DNA of 64,000 nt from Candidatus Dormiibacterota bacterium (GCA_024280995.1 JAMXLM010000002.1:1-64000), one strand, 5' to 3'. Counted from the stretch's first letter, positions 9,689 to 20,185 are shown. The notes: generated by a model not told the origin, from the letters alone. Numbers and translations are program-made.

Positions 9689-9698
9689 TTTGTTTTCG

Positions 9699-9980
9699 AT
9701 GTTTCGGACCATCCTGGTTTCCATCGTGGCGATCGCGTTCACGGACATCGCCCTGCAGCTGGACAACGCGCTGGCGATCTCGTCTGTGGCGAGCACCGTG
9801 CCTCCGCAGTCGCGGCTTCCGATCCTGGCCGGCGGCGTGCTGCTCGCCGCGCTGTGCCTGTTCGGGTTCACGCTCGTCGGGTCGCAGCTGATCGACCGAA
9901 TCTCCTGGCTGAAGCCGCTCGCCGGGCTGGCCCTCGTGGTCATCGGCGGCAAGCTGGTCTGGGACTACTTCCGTAACTAG
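9699..9980 (+). CDS. Half-length TerC-like integral membrane protein (about 93 aa)
   Basis: MFRTILVSIVAIAFTDIALQLDNALAISSVAS...: one TerC D-x5-DN-type motif and about 3 TM; ATG 10 nt after GGAGG. Confidence 0.8.
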   Translation: MFRTILVSIVAIAFTDIALQLDNALAISSVASTVPPQSRLPILAGGVLLAALCLFGFTLVGSQLIDRISWLKPLAGLALVVIGGKLVWDYFRN

Positions 9981-9989
9981 ACTCTCGGC

Positions 9990-10745
9990 ATGTCGAAGGA
10001 CGCCAGGGACAGCTTCCGCGACGTCGCTCCGAACTACGCGAAGTCAACGTTCCACGCCTCGGCCGTACGGCTGCAGGAGGTCCTCGACCTGGCGCACCCC
10101 CGTCCTGGCGACCTGGCGCTGGACGTCGCGACGGGCACCGGCAACACCGCCTTCGCCCTGGCGCCCAAGGTTCGGCGCGTCGTCGGGCTCGACCTGACAC
10201 GCGAGATGCTCGACGAAGCCCGCAAAGTCGCGGCCGAGAAAAAAGTCACGAATGTCGAATGGGTCATCGGGGACGCATGCCACCTGCCGTTCCCGGACGA
10301 GACGTTCGACCTGTACACGGTCCGCGCGGCCCCGCACCACTTCGCGGACATCGACAGGTTCATGGCGGAGGCCTACCGCGTCCTCAAGCCGAAGCACGAC
10401 GCCGCCTTCGTGGACTGCGCGCCGCCGCTGCCGGCGCGCGATCTCCTGCACGAGGTCGAGGTCAAGCGGGATCCCTCGCACGTCATGTCGCTGACGCTCG
10501 ACGAGTGGGTCGGGAAGCTGCAGCGGGCCGGCTTCCAGGTCGAGAGGGCCGAGGCGCGCGAGCTCGACTGGAATTACGAGGAGTGGATGGGCAACATGGA
10601 CGTCAAGCCGGCCCTCGCCGCCGAGCTGGCGGCGGTGATCGAGTCGGCCGAGGGCCAGGCGCGCAAACAGCTGCGGCCGGAGCGGCGCGAGGGCAAGCTC
10701 TGGCATGCGTACTGGCACGCACTGATCCGAGCCCACAAGGCGTGA
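9990..10745 (+). CDS. Class I SAM-dependent methyltransferase (UbiE-like)
   Basis: LALDVATGTGNTAFALAPKVRRVVGLDLTREML motif. Confidence 0.9.
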   Translation: MSKDARDSFRDVAPNYAKSTFHASAVRLQEVLDLAHPRPGDLALDVATGTGNTAFALAPKVRRVVGLDLTREMLDEARKVAAEKKVTNVEWVIGDACHLPFPDETFDLYTVRAAPHHFADIDRFMAEAYRVLKPKHDAAFVDCAPPLPARDLLHEVEVKRDPSHVMSLTLDEWVGKLQRAGFQVERAEARELDWNYEEWMGNMDVKPALAAELAAVIESAEGQARKQLRPERREGKLWHAYWHALIRAHKA

Positions 10746-11563
10746 CGTCGGGGCCGTTCTTCGAGGGCGAGGTCATCGTCCTGGTCGACAAGGTTGGGCG
10801 CAGGCACCGCGTCCGATTGCGCGCCGGGGAGCGCCACTCGATCCACTCAGGCCTGATCCAGCACGACGATCTGATCGGCCACGAGGAAGGGACGATGGTG
10901 ACCACGCAGCTCGGCGCGAGGCTCCTGGCGGTCCGGCCGACGTTCGCCGAGCAGGTCACCGGCCGTCGCCGGCAGACCCAGCCGATCTACCCCAAGGACC
11001 TCGGGGCCATCCTGGTCGGCGCGGACATCCACCCCGGCGCCCGGGTGCTCGAGGCCGGGACCGGGACCGGCGCCCTCACGATGGCCGCTTTGCGCGCGGT
11101 CGGTCCGAGTGGCTCGGTCGTGAGCTACGAGGCACGAGAGGAGTTCCTGGAGGCTGCCAAACGAGCCATCGGCGAGACGCTGGGCGAGCTGCCGCCAAAC
11201 CTGACCCTCAAGCTGGGCGACGTCTACCTCGGAGTCGAAGAGCGAAACATCGACCGTGTCCTGCTCGACCTGTCAGAGCCGTGGCAGGCCGCACCCGCGG
11301 TCAAGGCCGCGCTGCGGCCTGGCGGGATCGTCTTCGCCCACTGCCCCAACGTCAGCCAGGTCCAGCGCTTCTTCGACTGCCTGCGGGAGCTCAGAGGCTT
11401 TGGGATGCTCGAGGCGTACGAGCTGCTGCAGCGCGGCTGGACCGTTCGCGGCCGCAGCATGCGACCCTCGCACCGCATGGTGGCCCACACCGGGTTCCTG
11501 TGCTTTGCCAGGCGCCTGGCCGCCGACGACCTGTTCGAGCCGGAGGGGGAGGGGTTCCGGTAA
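10742..11563 (+). CDS. trmI: tRNA (adenine-58-N1)-methyltransferase, TrmI family
   Basis: QPIYPKDLGAILVGADIHPGARVLEAGTGTGALTMAALRAVGPSGSVVSYE; GTG start in GTGA overlap. Confidence 0.92.
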   Translation: MTSGPFFEGEVIVLVDKVGRRHRVRLRAGERHSIHSGLIQHDDLIGHEEGTMVTTQLGARLLAVRPTFAEQVTGRRRQTQPIYPKDLGAILVGADIHPGARVLEAGTGTGALTMAALRAVGPSGSVVSYEAREEFLEAAKRAIGETLGELPPNLTLKLGDVYLGVEERNIDRVLLDLSEPWQAAPAVKAALRPGGIVFAHCPNVSQVQRFFDCLRELRGFGMLEAYELLQRGWTVRGRSMRPSHRMVAHTGFLCFARRLAADDLFEPEGEGFR

Positions 11564-11594
11564 CCATCGCGGGAGATCCACCGTTTGGTCAGGC

Positions 11595-11744
11595 ATGGGG
11601 CCTCGCGTCCCGCGAATCGTCTTGCTCTGCGTCTCAGCAGCCGTCACCATCGCGATGTTCGCCCTGGCCCCCATTTACTCCGCACGCGTCGTGGCGGCGG
11701 TACAGGGCGCCGTCGACCCGCCCCACCAGTGCGGCGGAGGGTAA
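11595..11744 (+). CDS. Small hypothetical protein with one N-terminal hydrophobic segment
   Basis: MGPRVPRIVLLCVSAAVTIAMFALAPIYSARVVAAVQGAVDPPHQCGGG; fills gap between trmI and mdh. Confidence 0.35.
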   Translation: MGPRVPRIVLLCVSAAVTIAMFALAPIYSARVVAAVQGAVDPPHQCGGG

Positions 11745-11784
11745 AGGCCCGAACACCCCGCGGCCGGATAGCATTTCGCTTTAG

Positions 11785-12792
11785 ATGAGCGGGGGACGCA
11801 TACCCATCCAGTGCACCGTCACGGGCGCAGCCGGCCAGATCTCGTACTCGCTGCTGTTCCGAATCGCCCACGGAGACATGTTCGGTCCCGACCAGCCGGT
11901 GGTCCTCCGGCTGCTGGAGATCGAGCCGGCGATGAAGGCCCTCGAAGGCGTGGCCATGGAGCTCGACGACTGCGCCTTTCCGCTGCTCGCCGGGACGGAG
12001 CTGACCAGCAAGCCAGAGGTCGCGTTTGACGGCGCGGATTGGGCTCTGCTCGTCGGCGCCGCGCCCCGCAAGCAGGGGATGGAGCGCTCCGACCTGCTTT
12101 CGGTGAACGGAGGGATCTTCGCGCCCCAGGGCAAGACGATCGCCCAGAAGGCCTCGAGCGGGGTGCGCATCCTCGTCGTCGGCAACCCGGCCAACACCAA
12201 CGCCTACATCGCGCGCATGAACGCCCCCGAGGTGCCGGCGGAGCGCTGGTTCGCGATGACGCGTCTCGACGAGAACCGCGCTCGCTCGCAGCTCGCGCAG
12301 AAGGCCAAGGTCCCGGTCGCCGCCCTCTCGAACGTCGCCATCTGGGGGAACCACTCGACGACGCAGTACCCCGACGCGCACAACGCGCGCATCGCGGGCC
12401 TCCCGGTCGAGGAGGTCATCACCGACCACGGCTGGCTGAAGGGCAAGTTCGTCGAGATCATCCAGAAACGCGGCGCCGCGGTGATCGAGGCGCGGGGCGC
12501 ATCGTCCGCGGCGTCGGCCGCCAACGCGGTCATCGACTCGGTGGTCAGCATCCGCACGCCGACCCCGTGGGGCGACTGGCACTCCCTGGCCGTGGTGAGC
12601 CACGGTGAGTACGGCGTGCCCGAGGGGCTGCAGTTCGGCTACCCCGTCCGCTCCGACGGCGACCACTGGGAGGTGGTCCCCGACCTGCAGCACGACGACG
12701 ACGCATGGAAGCGGATCCGGGTCACGACCCAGGAGCTTTTGCAGGAGCAGGAGATGGTGAAGAGCTTGATCCCCGCGCAGCCGGCAAGTTGA
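11785..12792 (+). CDS. mdh: Malate dehydrogenase
   Basis: [59 protein letters not shown] motifs. Confidence 0.96.
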   Translation: MSGGRIPIQCTVTGAAGQISYSLLFRIAHGDMFGPDQPVVLRLLEIEPAMKALEGVAMELDDCAFPLLAGTELTSKPEVAFDGADWALLVGAAPRKQGMERSDLLSVNGGIFAPQGKTIAQKASSGVRILVVGNPANTNAYIARMNAPEVPAERWFAMTRLDENRARSQLAQKAKVPVAALSNVAIWGNHSTTQYPDAHNARIAGLPVEEVITDHGWLKGKFVEIIQKRGAAVIEARGASSAASAANAVIDSVVSIRTPTPWGDWHSLAVVSHGEYGVPEGLQFGYPVRSDGDHWEVVPDLQHDDDAWKRIRVTTQELLQEQEMVKSLIPAQPAS

Positions 12793-13475
12793 AAGAGAAG
12801 TTTCTCCAGGCTCAGACCGAGACGCGCGAGCGCGAGGCCGACCTGGTCGCGATGGTCAAGGACGCGCCGCCTGACCCGTCGGGGAAGTGGCGACCGCAGG
12901 ACCACCTCGCGCACCTGTCGGAGCAGCGTCGATTCGGGGCGCAGGTCTTCGACGCCGTTCGCACCGGCGGCGATCCGCCGCCGGACCCGGGTGAGGGGTC
13001 GAACGACGCCTTCTACGAATCGACGAAGGACCAGCCTGCCGCCGCGATCATCGCCGGCGCGGACAGGACCTGGGTCGAGCTCGAAACCGCCATCAAAGCG
13101 TGCACCGAAGATGACCTCGCGCAACCGAATCCTTACGGCCCGAATCCCCGCAGGCTTGGCGACGGCGCGCCGGGAGATCACCTCGCAGCTCACCTGTTCT
13201 GGTGCTACCTCGACGCGGGGGACGAGAAATCGGCCGAGGCCGTCCTGCGCTGGGCTCAAGACCTCTCGTCCAGGACTTCCACCGACGCACGAACCCACGC
13301 CGTCGGGACCTACAACCTGGCGTGCTTTTACGCCCGCACCCGGCGGGCAGACGAAGCCATCCCGCTCCTGCGAGAAAGCTTCGAACAGGCGCCGGATCTC
13401 AAGGATTGGGCGCACAAGGACCCGGACCTGGACCCGATTCGCGACGACCCAGGGGTGACTCAGCTCTTGGCGTGA
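12789..13475 (+). CDS. DinB/ClbS-like protein with C-terminal TPR-end-like domain, paralog 1
   Basis: [48 protein letters not shown]...[52 protein letters not shown] overlap with mdh. Confidence 0.75.
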   Translation: MKEKFLQAQTETREREADLVAMVKDAPPDPSGKWRPQDHLAHLSEQRRFGAQVFDAVRTGGDPPPDPGEGSNDAFYESTKDQPAAAIIAGADRTWVELETAIKACTEDDLAQPNPYGPNPRRLGDGAPGDHLAAHLFWCYLDAGDEKSAEAVLRWAQDLSSRTSTDARTHAVGTYNLACFYARTRRADEAIPLLRESFEQAPDLKDWAHKDPDLDPIRDDPGVTQLLA

Positions 13476-13663
13476 AAGAGGAGCTCTCGCGTGTCATCGC
13501 CGACGCTCGCGCGCGGGAGCAGGAGCTGGCGAGTGCCAACGAGGCATTAGTTCCCCTGCGAGCGGCGCTTGAGGGCAACGAGCAGTTGCGCGAGTGGGCA
13601 AAGCAGGATTCCGACCTGAATCCCGTTCGAGACGACCCAAGAGTGATTGGGCTGCTCGCGTGA
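13472..13663 (+). pseudogene. Internally deleted remnant paralog 2 (N- and C-terminal ends only)
   Basis: [63 protein letters not shown] joins the head and tail motifs of its neighbours; intact GTGA overlaps on both sides. Confidence 0.65.
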
Positions 13664-14361
13664 AAGAAGAGCTGCTGAAAACGCTGTCCGAGACGCGAGT
13701 GCAGGAAGCAGACCTGGCGTCGCTGCGCGTCGACGCTCCTCCGGATCCGGAGGGCCGGTGGGCCGCGAAGGACCACCTGGCGCACCTGGCCTGGTGGCGC
13801 GAGAAGAACTCGGCGGCGACGATGGACGCCGTGCGGAGGGGTGTCGAGCCGCCCGCTCGCGTCGAAGTAGACAGCGAACAGAACGCGATCGTCTACCGCG
13901 CCACGAAGGACATGTCGGTCGCCGAGATCAAGGCGCGCGCGGACGTGTCATGGGATGCGCTCGAGAGGGCGGTCGAGGCGTGCACCGAGGAGGACCTTCG
14001 GAAGGAGCATCCTCACACGCCTGGATTCGCGATCTGGCAGCTCGTCCCGGCGCACGCCGGCCACGTTGGAATGCACGTGATGTCCTGGCTGCTCGACGTG
14101 GGGGACGTCGAACGTGCCAGAGAAGTGGCGCTGTGGGCGTATCGGATTGAGACTGACGCGATCTCTCAACCGATCCAGCGCGCTGACGCTGACTACAACC
14201 TGGCCTGTTTTTACGCGCGGGTCAAGGACTCGCGCGCAGCGCTCCCGCTGCTCCGTCGAAGCCTGACCGCCAACCCTGACCTGATCGCCTGGGCGCGCCA
14301 GGACGGCGACCTCGATCCGATCCGCCAAGAGCCCGAGTTGAAGGAGCTGCTGGCGACCTAA
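13660..14361 (+). CDS. DinB/ClbS-like protein with C-terminal TPR-end-like domain, paralog 3
   Basis: [47 protein letters not shown]...[47 protein letters not shown]. Confidence 0.78.
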   Translation: MKEELLKTLSETRVQEADLASLRVDAPPDPEGRWAAKDHLAHLAWWREKNSAATMDAVRRGVEPPARVEVDSEQNAIVYRATKDMSVAEIKARADVSWDALERAVEACTEEDLRKEHPHTPGFAIWQLVPAHAGHVGMHVMSWLLDVGDVERAREVALWAYRIETDAISQPIQRADADYNLACFYARVKDSRAALPLLRRSLTANPDLIAWARQDGDLDPIRQEPELKELLAT

Positions 14362-14374
14362 GCTGGATTCCGCG

Positions 14375-16468
14375 ATGAGCGTGGTCCTCGACCGGCATTC
14401 GTACCCGTTCACAGCCATCGTCGGCCAGGAGTCGATGAAGTTGGCGTTGATCCTGAACGCCATCGTGCCGACGATCGGCGGCGTGCTCATACGCGGCGAG
14501 AAGGGCACCGGAAAGTCGACCGCCGTGCGCGCCCTGGCGCGGCTGCTGCCGGAGCACGACGTGGTCGAGGGCTGCCACTTCGGCTGCGACCCGCTCGACC
14601 GTGAGGCGCTGTGTGCCGACTGTCGCCAGCGATTGCAGGCGACCGGCACGCTGCCGGACCACAAGCGCCGCATGCGCGTGGTCGAGCTGCCCATCAACGC
14701 GTCCGAAGACCGCGTCGTCGGAACCATCGACATCGAGGCCGCGCTGCGCACCGGCGCGCGACGTTTCGAGCCGGGAGTGCTCGCGGAGGCAAACCGCAAC
14801 ATCCTCTACGTCGACGAGGTCAACCTGCTGGACGACCACCTGGTCGACGTGCTCCTCGACGCGGCCGCCATGGGCGTGAACGTGATCGAGCGCGAGGGTG
14901 TCTCGTTCAGCCACCCATCGCGCTTCATCCTCGTCGGCACCATGAACCCGGAGGAAGGTGAGCTGAGGCCGCAGCTGCTGGACCGTTTCGGCCTGTGCGT
15001 CGACGTCGAAGGCATCCGGAACCCCGACGAGCGGGTTCTGATCGCCGAGCGTGACGCCGCCTTCAAGCGCGGCGACCACGAGTTCAACAACGAGTTCGCC
15101 GCGGCGGACACGAACCTGTCGCGGGCACTTGGCGAGGCGATCGCTCGCGTCAAGGACGTTCGGCTCACGCCGGGGCACGCGCGACTCATTTCAGCGATAT
15201 GCGTCGAGGCGGAGGTGCTCGGCCACCGAGCCGACGTCGTCATCGACCACGCCTCGCGCGCGCTCGCCGCGTACCGCCGGCACGGGTCGCCCTCGCGCGA
15301 AGACATCTACGACGCTGCGACCCTCGCCCTTGCGCACCGCGCCCGCCAGCCGGTGCGGCGCGACGACGAGGACCGAACCGCGCCCGAGCACGGCGAAGAG
15401 CAGGAGGGCACACAGCCGTCGGAGTCTGAGGCGGGCGAGCCGCAGGCGTCAGACAGCGAATCCAGCGCCGAGGCGTCGGCCGACCAGGCGGCGAACTCGT
15501 CTGAGACCGGTCAGCAGTCGGCCGGAGCCGACACCGGGGTGACGACCGGCGGCTCCAGCGGCCAGGAGTCGGCACCCGAGGCCCTGCAGACGTTCAACGT
15601 CCGGCGGATCGACCTCCCGCGCCAGCGCCGCGTCCGCAAGCAGGGCGGCAAACGCGCGGCAAGCCAGACGCCCGACCGGCGCGGGCGCTACGTCCGGGCC
15701 GAGCCAAAACAGAAGGTGAACGACCTCGCCATCGACGCCACGGTTCGCGCGGCCGCGCCGATGCAGAGGGAGCGAGGCCGGCGCCATGGCGAGCGGCTGA
15801 TGCTGGAAAGGCAGGACCTTCGCCAGAAGGTGCGCGAGCGCAAGATCGGCAACCTGATCGTTTTCGTGGTCGACGCCTCCGCTTCGATGGATGCCGAGCA
15901 GAGGATGGCCGCCACCAAGGGCGCGATCCTCTCGCTGCTCCAGGACGCCTACGTACGGCGCGACCGGGTCGCGGTCGTCATCTTCAAGAACCGAACGGCG
16001 GAGGTGGTGCTGCGGCCCACGTCCAGCGTCTCGCTGGCGCGGCGTCGCCTGGAGCGCCTGTCGGTCGGCGGCACGACCCCGCTGACGCACGGCCTGATGG
16101 CCGGTTACAAGGTGGTGAAGACCGAGCTGCTGCGTGACCCGTCGATCCGCCCGCTGCTGGTCTTGATCAGCGATGGCCGGGGCAATATCTCGATGTTCAA
16201 GGAGGAGCCGCTGGTCGAAGCGCAGAAGGTGGCGGCGCTCATCGACGCCGAGGACATCGACGCGCTCGTCATCGACTCGGCTCGCGACTACAGTCACCTG
16301 CCGTCGGTCCAGCACCTTGCGCGAGTTGCGCCCATGTACCAGACGTACGCGATTAACGCTTGCGCGGACCTGGCGGAGCGCATGGGAGCGCACTATTACG
16401 GGCTCTATGACCTTTCCCGAGACGAGATTGCGACTGCGGTTGAACGGGAGCTTGGTCGCGGGCGCTAG
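14375..16468 (+). CDS. Magnesium chelatase subunit D/I-like protein (AAA+ plus VWA)
   Basis: [19 protein letters not shown] Walker A, acidic/Pro linker, [17 protein letters not shown]. Confidence 0.92.
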   Translation: MSVVLDRHSYPFTAIVGQESMKLALILNAIVPTIGGVLIRGEKGTGKSTAVRALARLLPEHDVVEGCHFGCDPLDREALCADCRQRLQATGTLPDHKRRMRVVELPINASEDRVVGTIDIEAALRTGARRFEPGVLAEANRNILYVDEVNLLDDHLVDVLLDAAAMGVNVIEREGVSFSHPSRFILVGTMNPEEGELRPQLLDRFGLCVDVEGIRNPDERVLIAERDAAFKRGDHEFNNEFAAADTNLSRALGEAIARVKDVRLTPGHARLISAICVEAEVLGHRADVVIDHASRALAAYRRHGSPSREDIYDAATLALAHRARQPVRRDDEDRTAPEHGEEQEGTQPSESEAGEPQASDSESSAEASADQAANSSETGQQSAGADTGVTTGGSSGQESAPEALQTFNVRRIDLPRQRRVRKQGGKRAASQTPDRRGRYVRAEPKQKVNDLAIDATVRAAAPMQRERGRRHGERLMLERQDLRQKVRERKIGNLIVFVVDASASMDAEQRMAATKGAILSLLQDAYVRRDRVAVVIFKNRTAEVVLRPTSSVSLARRRLERLSVGGTTPLTHGLMAGYKVVKTELLRDPSIRPLLVLISDGRGNISMFKEEPLVEAQKVAALIDAEDIDALVIDSARDYSHLPSVQHLARVAPMYQTYAINACADLAERMGAHYYGLYDLSRDEIATAVERELGRGR

Positions 16469-16469
16469 C

Positions 16470-16946
16470 TTGCGGATCCTTGTGCTCGCGGTCGGGCTCG
16501 TCGCGTGCGCGTGCTCATCGTCCGATCTGCCGGCCGCGACGACTGCCACGCCTTCCGCGACCTCGCAGGCAAGCCCGTCCCCGTCGCCCACCCCCACCGG
16601 CGCCGAGGTCCCGGTCGACAAGCAGGTCCTTCCACCCGCCACCGACCCGCCGGTGGCGCAGCTGTGCCGCACGGCCATCACCACGACCGCCGACCAGAAC
16701 GCAACACCCCTCTTCTGCCACAACGGAGCGGTCAACGTCCTGGCGTGGTCGTTCTACGGCGCCGTGAGCGACAGCATCCTGAGCCTCGGGCTCAATCCGA
16801 ACAACGGCCAGCCGCAGTCCGCGATGTGCGACGACATCGCCCACAACGGCGCGAAACGCTCGCAGGAGGTGAGCGCGTACAGGCTGGCGGCGGCCTACTA
16901 CGGCTGGACCTTCACCTTCGACCCGACCAAGGTGACTTGCTCCTAG
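16470..16946 (+). CDS. Putative small secreted lipoprotein
   Basis: TTG start; MRILVLAVGLVACACSSSDLPAAT lipobox-like N-terminus, Ser/Pro/Thr spacer. Confidence 0.6.
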   Translation: MRILVLAVGLVACACSSSDLPAATTATPSATSQASPSPSPTPTGAEVPVDKQVLPPATDPPVAQLCRTAITTTADQNATPLFCHNGAVNVLAWSFYGAVSDSILSLGLNPNNGQPQSAMCDDIAHNGAKRSQEVSAYRLAAAYYGWTFTFDPTKVTCS

Positions 16947-16969
16947 GCGTCGGTAACATCTAGCCGCAC

Positions 16970-18001
16970 ATGGCTCTCGAGCGCTACACCTACCCCTTCA
17001 CCGCGATCGTCGGACAGGACGAGATGAAGCTCGCCCTGGTGCTCAACGCGATCAACCCGACGATCGGCGGCGTCCTGATCCGTGGCGAAAAGGGAACAGG
17101 CAAGTCGACGGCGGTGCGGGCTCTCGCGCGCCTGCTGCCCGACCAGCAGGTCGTCGAAGGATGCCACTTCGGCTGCCACCCCGACGATCCCGAGGACTGG
17201 TGCCTCGACTGCCGCGAGCGGGCGGCGGTAGGCGCGCTTCCGGTCACGACTCGGCGCATGCGCGTGGTCGAGCTGCCCATAAACGCGTCCGAGGATCGCG
17301 TCGTCGGCACGATCGACCTCGAAGCGGCCTTGAAGGAAGGCTCGCGCCGGTTCGAGCCGGGAGTGCTGGCCGAGGCCAACCGCAACATCCTCTACGTCGA
17401 CGAGGTGAACCTGCTCGACGACCACATCGTCGACGTGCTGTTGGACGCGGCCGCCATGGGCGTCAACACGGTGGAGCGCGAAGGGGTGTCGGTCTCGCAC
17501 CCGTCGCGATTCATCCTCGTCGGGACGATGAATCCCGAGGAAGGCGAGCTGCGGCCGCAGCTCCTGGACCGGTTCGGGCTTTGCGTCGACGTGGAAGGCA
17601 TCCGCGACCTCGACCAGCGGGTCGCGATCGTCGAGAAGCGCGCGGTCTGGGAGGACGATCCCAACCTCTTCTATCAGCAGCACGCCGAGTCGGAGCAGGC
17701 GGTCAAATCACAGATCGCGGAGGCGATCGCGACTTTCCCCGAGGTGACGTTGCCGCGCGAGATCCTCCGCCTCATCGCTCAGATCTCGATCGCGCTGGAG
17801 GTCGATGGCCACAGGTCTGACCTCGTGTGCGCGCGGGCCGCGCAGGCCAAGGCAGCCTACGACAGCGACGAGGAGGTCGGGGTCAAGCACGTCGGCGAGG
17901 TCGCCGAGATGGTGTTCGCCCACCGCGTCCACTCGGTGCCGTTCGGCAAGGGCGGGCCGAACCTCGGCGAGGTCATCACTCGAATGGTGGGCCAGGGATA
18001 G
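16970..18001 (+). CDS. Magnesium chelatase ATPase subunit I-like
   Basis: [72 protein letters not shown]. Confidence 0.93.
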   Translation: MALERYTYPFTAIVGQDEMKLALVLNAINPTIGGVLIRGEKGTGKSTAVRALARLLPDQQVVEGCHFGCHPDDPEDWCLDCRERAAVGALPVTTRRMRVVELPINASEDRVVGTIDLEAALKEGSRRFEPGVLAEANRNILYVDEVNLLDDHIVDVLLDAAAMGVNTVEREGVSVSHPSRFILVGTMNPEEGELRPQLLDRFGLCVDVEGIRDLDQRVAIVEKRAVWEDDPNLFYQQHAESEQAVKSQIAEAIATFPEVTLPREILRLIAQISIALEVDGHRSDLVCARAAQAKAAYDSDEEVGVKHVGEVAEMVFAHRVHSVPFGKGGPNLGEVITRMVGQG

Positions 18002-18009
18002 CCACCAAC

Positions 18010-18073
18010 CGCCCGCGTTTTGCGCAAAGCGGCTTCGTGATCATCGAGAGAGCCATATTGCGCAAAACGGGCG
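18010..18073. repeat. Inverted repeat with TTTTGCGCAA / TTGCGCAAAA arms in bchI-like/moxR intergenic region
   Basis: CGCCCGCGTTTTGCGCAA...TTGCGCAAAACGGGCG, about 30 nt spacer. Confidence 0.6.
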
Positions 18074-18099
18074 AGTTCGCTCCCTAGACTGAGGCCCCA

Positions 18100-19053
18100 G
18101 TGCAGGAGGTCTCCCTTCAACCTCGCCGCGCAGCCGAGCTCCTCGAGCGTGTCGAGACTAACGTCCACCGGGTCATCGTCGGCAAGGACCGCGTCGTACG
18201 GCTCGCGCTCGCGGGGCTGGTCGCCGGCGGTCACATCCTCCTCCAGGACCTTCCCGGCACCGGCAAGACCATGCTCGCCCGGGCGCTCGCGACCTCGGTC
18301 GGCGGAACCTTCCGGCGCATTCAATGCACACCCGATCTGCTCCCATCCGACATAACGGGATCGAGCGTCTTCAACCAGAAGGACCTGACGTTCGAGTTCG
18401 TCCCCGGTCCGATCTTCGCTCACATAGTGCTGGCCGACGAGGTGAACAGGACGACGCCCAGGACGCAGTCGGCGCTCCTCGAGGCGATGGGCGAGGGCCA
18501 GGTGACGGTCGAGGGGACGACACGGGTCCTCGAGCGGCCGTTCTTCGTCGTCGCGACGCAGAACCCGGCCGAGTTTCACGGCACCTACCCGCTGCCCGAA
18601 TCGCAGCTCGACCGCTTCGTGCTCGCCGCCGAGATGGGTCCGCCGACCGACGCCGAGGCGCTGGAAGTCCTGGCCCGGCGCGAGCACGGCGACCCCATCG
18701 CCGAGCTTGGAGCCGTGATCGAGATCCAGGAGGTGATCGAGCTGCAGGAGGCCTGCCTCCGCGTCGTCGCCGCGCCCGCGATCCGTTCGTATCTTGTCGC
18801 CCTGCTGCAGGCCGTGCGCGCTCGGTCCGAGGTGCTGCTGCCGGCGAGCATGCGCGCCGGCGTCTACCTGCAGCGCGCCGCGCAGGCGTGGGCCCTGTTC
18901 GAGGGCCGCGACTTCGTCCTGCCCGACGACGTGAAGCTGCTGGCGGTCCCGGTGCTCGCGCACCGCCTCGGCATGAGAGGCCGCGCGAAGGCCGCGGACA
19001 TGCTGGACGAGGTCGTATCGACGGTGCCGATCCCGCCGCTGAGGCAGCACTAA
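18100..19053 (+). CDS. MoxR family AAA+ ATPase
   Basis: LLQDLPGTGKTMLARALATSVGGTFRRIQCTPDLLPSDITG; FVVATQNPAEFHGTYPLPESQLDRF. Confidence 0.95.
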   Translation: MQEVSLQPRRAAELLERVETNVHRVIVGKDRVVRLALAGLVAGGHILLQDLPGTGKTMLARALATSVGGTFRRIQCTPDLLPSDITGSSVFNQKDLTFEFVPGPIFAHIVLADEVNRTTPRTQSALLEAMGEGQVTVEGTTRVLERPFFVVATQNPAEFHGTYPLPESQLDRFVLAAEMGPPTDAEALEVLARREHGDPIAELGAVIEIQEVIELQEACLRVVAAPAIRSYLVALLQAVRARSEVLLPASMRAGVYLQRAAQAWALFEGRDFVLPDDVKLLAVPVLAHRLGMRGRAKAADMLDEVVSTVPIPPLRQH

Positions 19054-19066
19054 GGCCGGGTCTGGC

Positions 19067-20185
19067 GTGAGGCCCACCTGGCGTGTCCTCGGCGCGCTGT
19101 TGCTCTGGGCGAGCCTTGAGTGGTACGGCGCGACGTCCGAGGTTTCGTGGCTCTTCCTCCTCGCTTCGTGGGTGTTCGCGCTGCTGGTGATAAGCGCCGG
19201 CTATGCGCTGTGGAACCGTCGCGGGCTGATCCTGTCCCTTACACCGCACGGATCGCGTCCGGCCGAGGGCTCGCCGGCGAGCGAGCTTCCCGACGGGGTC
19301 CTGCGGACGGGTCCGCACCCCTCGCCGCTGTTCGAGGGAGACGCGCTCGAGCTCGAGATCGGCCTCTCCAACACCGGAGCGGCGCGCGGCCCGGCCTGGG
19401 TCGCCGGGGACGTTGCGGGCACGCCGCTGCGGGCGGCGACAGGGCTGATACCCCGTGGCGGCTGGCGCTCGAGCCGCTCGCTGGAAGGACTTCGCCGCGG
19501 ACCGATCGGCGCGTCCGGCTGGACCGTCGTCACCAGCGACCCGCTCGGCTTCTTCCAGAGTCGTGCCCACGCGGGCGACGCCGAGGTCGCGCTCGTCCTG
19601 CCGCGCTTCACGTCGCTGGCGGGCCGTGTGCGGGCGCGCGAGATGGAATCCAGCGTGCCGTCGCCACGCGCCGGGGCGGGCAACGAGCTGTTCGGCGTGC
19701 GGGAGTACCACGCGGGGGATTCGCTGCGTCGCATCCACTGGCGGTCGAGCGCACGCCGCGGTGAGCTCGTCGTGCGCGAGTACGAACCGCCCGGGGTCCA
19801 GTCGCTCGCCGTCTACATGGATCCATCGCCCCGTACTCCAGGGGTTGCCGACCAGCTTGCCCGAATCGCAGCGTCGGAGGCCTGGGACTGCATCCGCGAG
19901 GGCGGTCGTGTCGCTCTCTGGGCCCCCGGGCTCGCCGCCGGGCAGGCGCGCGATCTCTGGGAGTCTCTCGAATGGCTGGCGCGCTACCCGAGCGACGTCG
20001 GAGACGACCCGCCTCCCGAGGGCACCGAGGCGGTGATCGTCACCGGCACCGCCGACGAGCGGCTCGTCGATGCGCTCGAGGCCGCGCGCCGGCGCGGATC
20101 GCGGGTCCGTGCCTGGGTCGTGGGCGACGCGGACCTGGACGTCGACGCGCCGGTCGAGCACGTTGGCATCGAATGGCCGCTGTGA
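19067..20185 (+). CDS. DUF58 domain-containing protein
   Basis: ELFGVREYHAGDSLRRIHWRSSARRGELVVREYE motif; follows MoxR. Confidence 0.93.
   Translation: MRPTWRVLGALLLWASLEWYGATSEVSWLFLLASWVFALLVISAGYALWNRRGLILSLTPHGSRPAEGSPASELPDGVLRTGPHPSPLFEGDALELEIGLSNTGAARGPAWVAGDVAGTPLRAATGLIPRGGWRSSRSLEGLRRGPIGASGWTVVTSDPLGFFQSRAHAGDAEVALVLPRFTSLAGRVRAREMESSVPSPRAGAGNELFGVREYHAGDSLRRIHWRSSARRGELVVREYEPPGVQSLAVYMDPSPRTPGVADQLARIAASEAWDCIREGGRVALWAPGLAAGQARDLWESLEWLARYPSDVGDDPPPEGTEAVIVTGTADERLVDALEAARRRGSRVRAWVVGDADLDVDAPVEHVGIEWPL

Noticed and set aside
18371-20161. 596-aa minus-strand ORF antisense to moxR and DUF58 gene
   Set aside because: Composition and position consistent with GC-driven shadow ORF.
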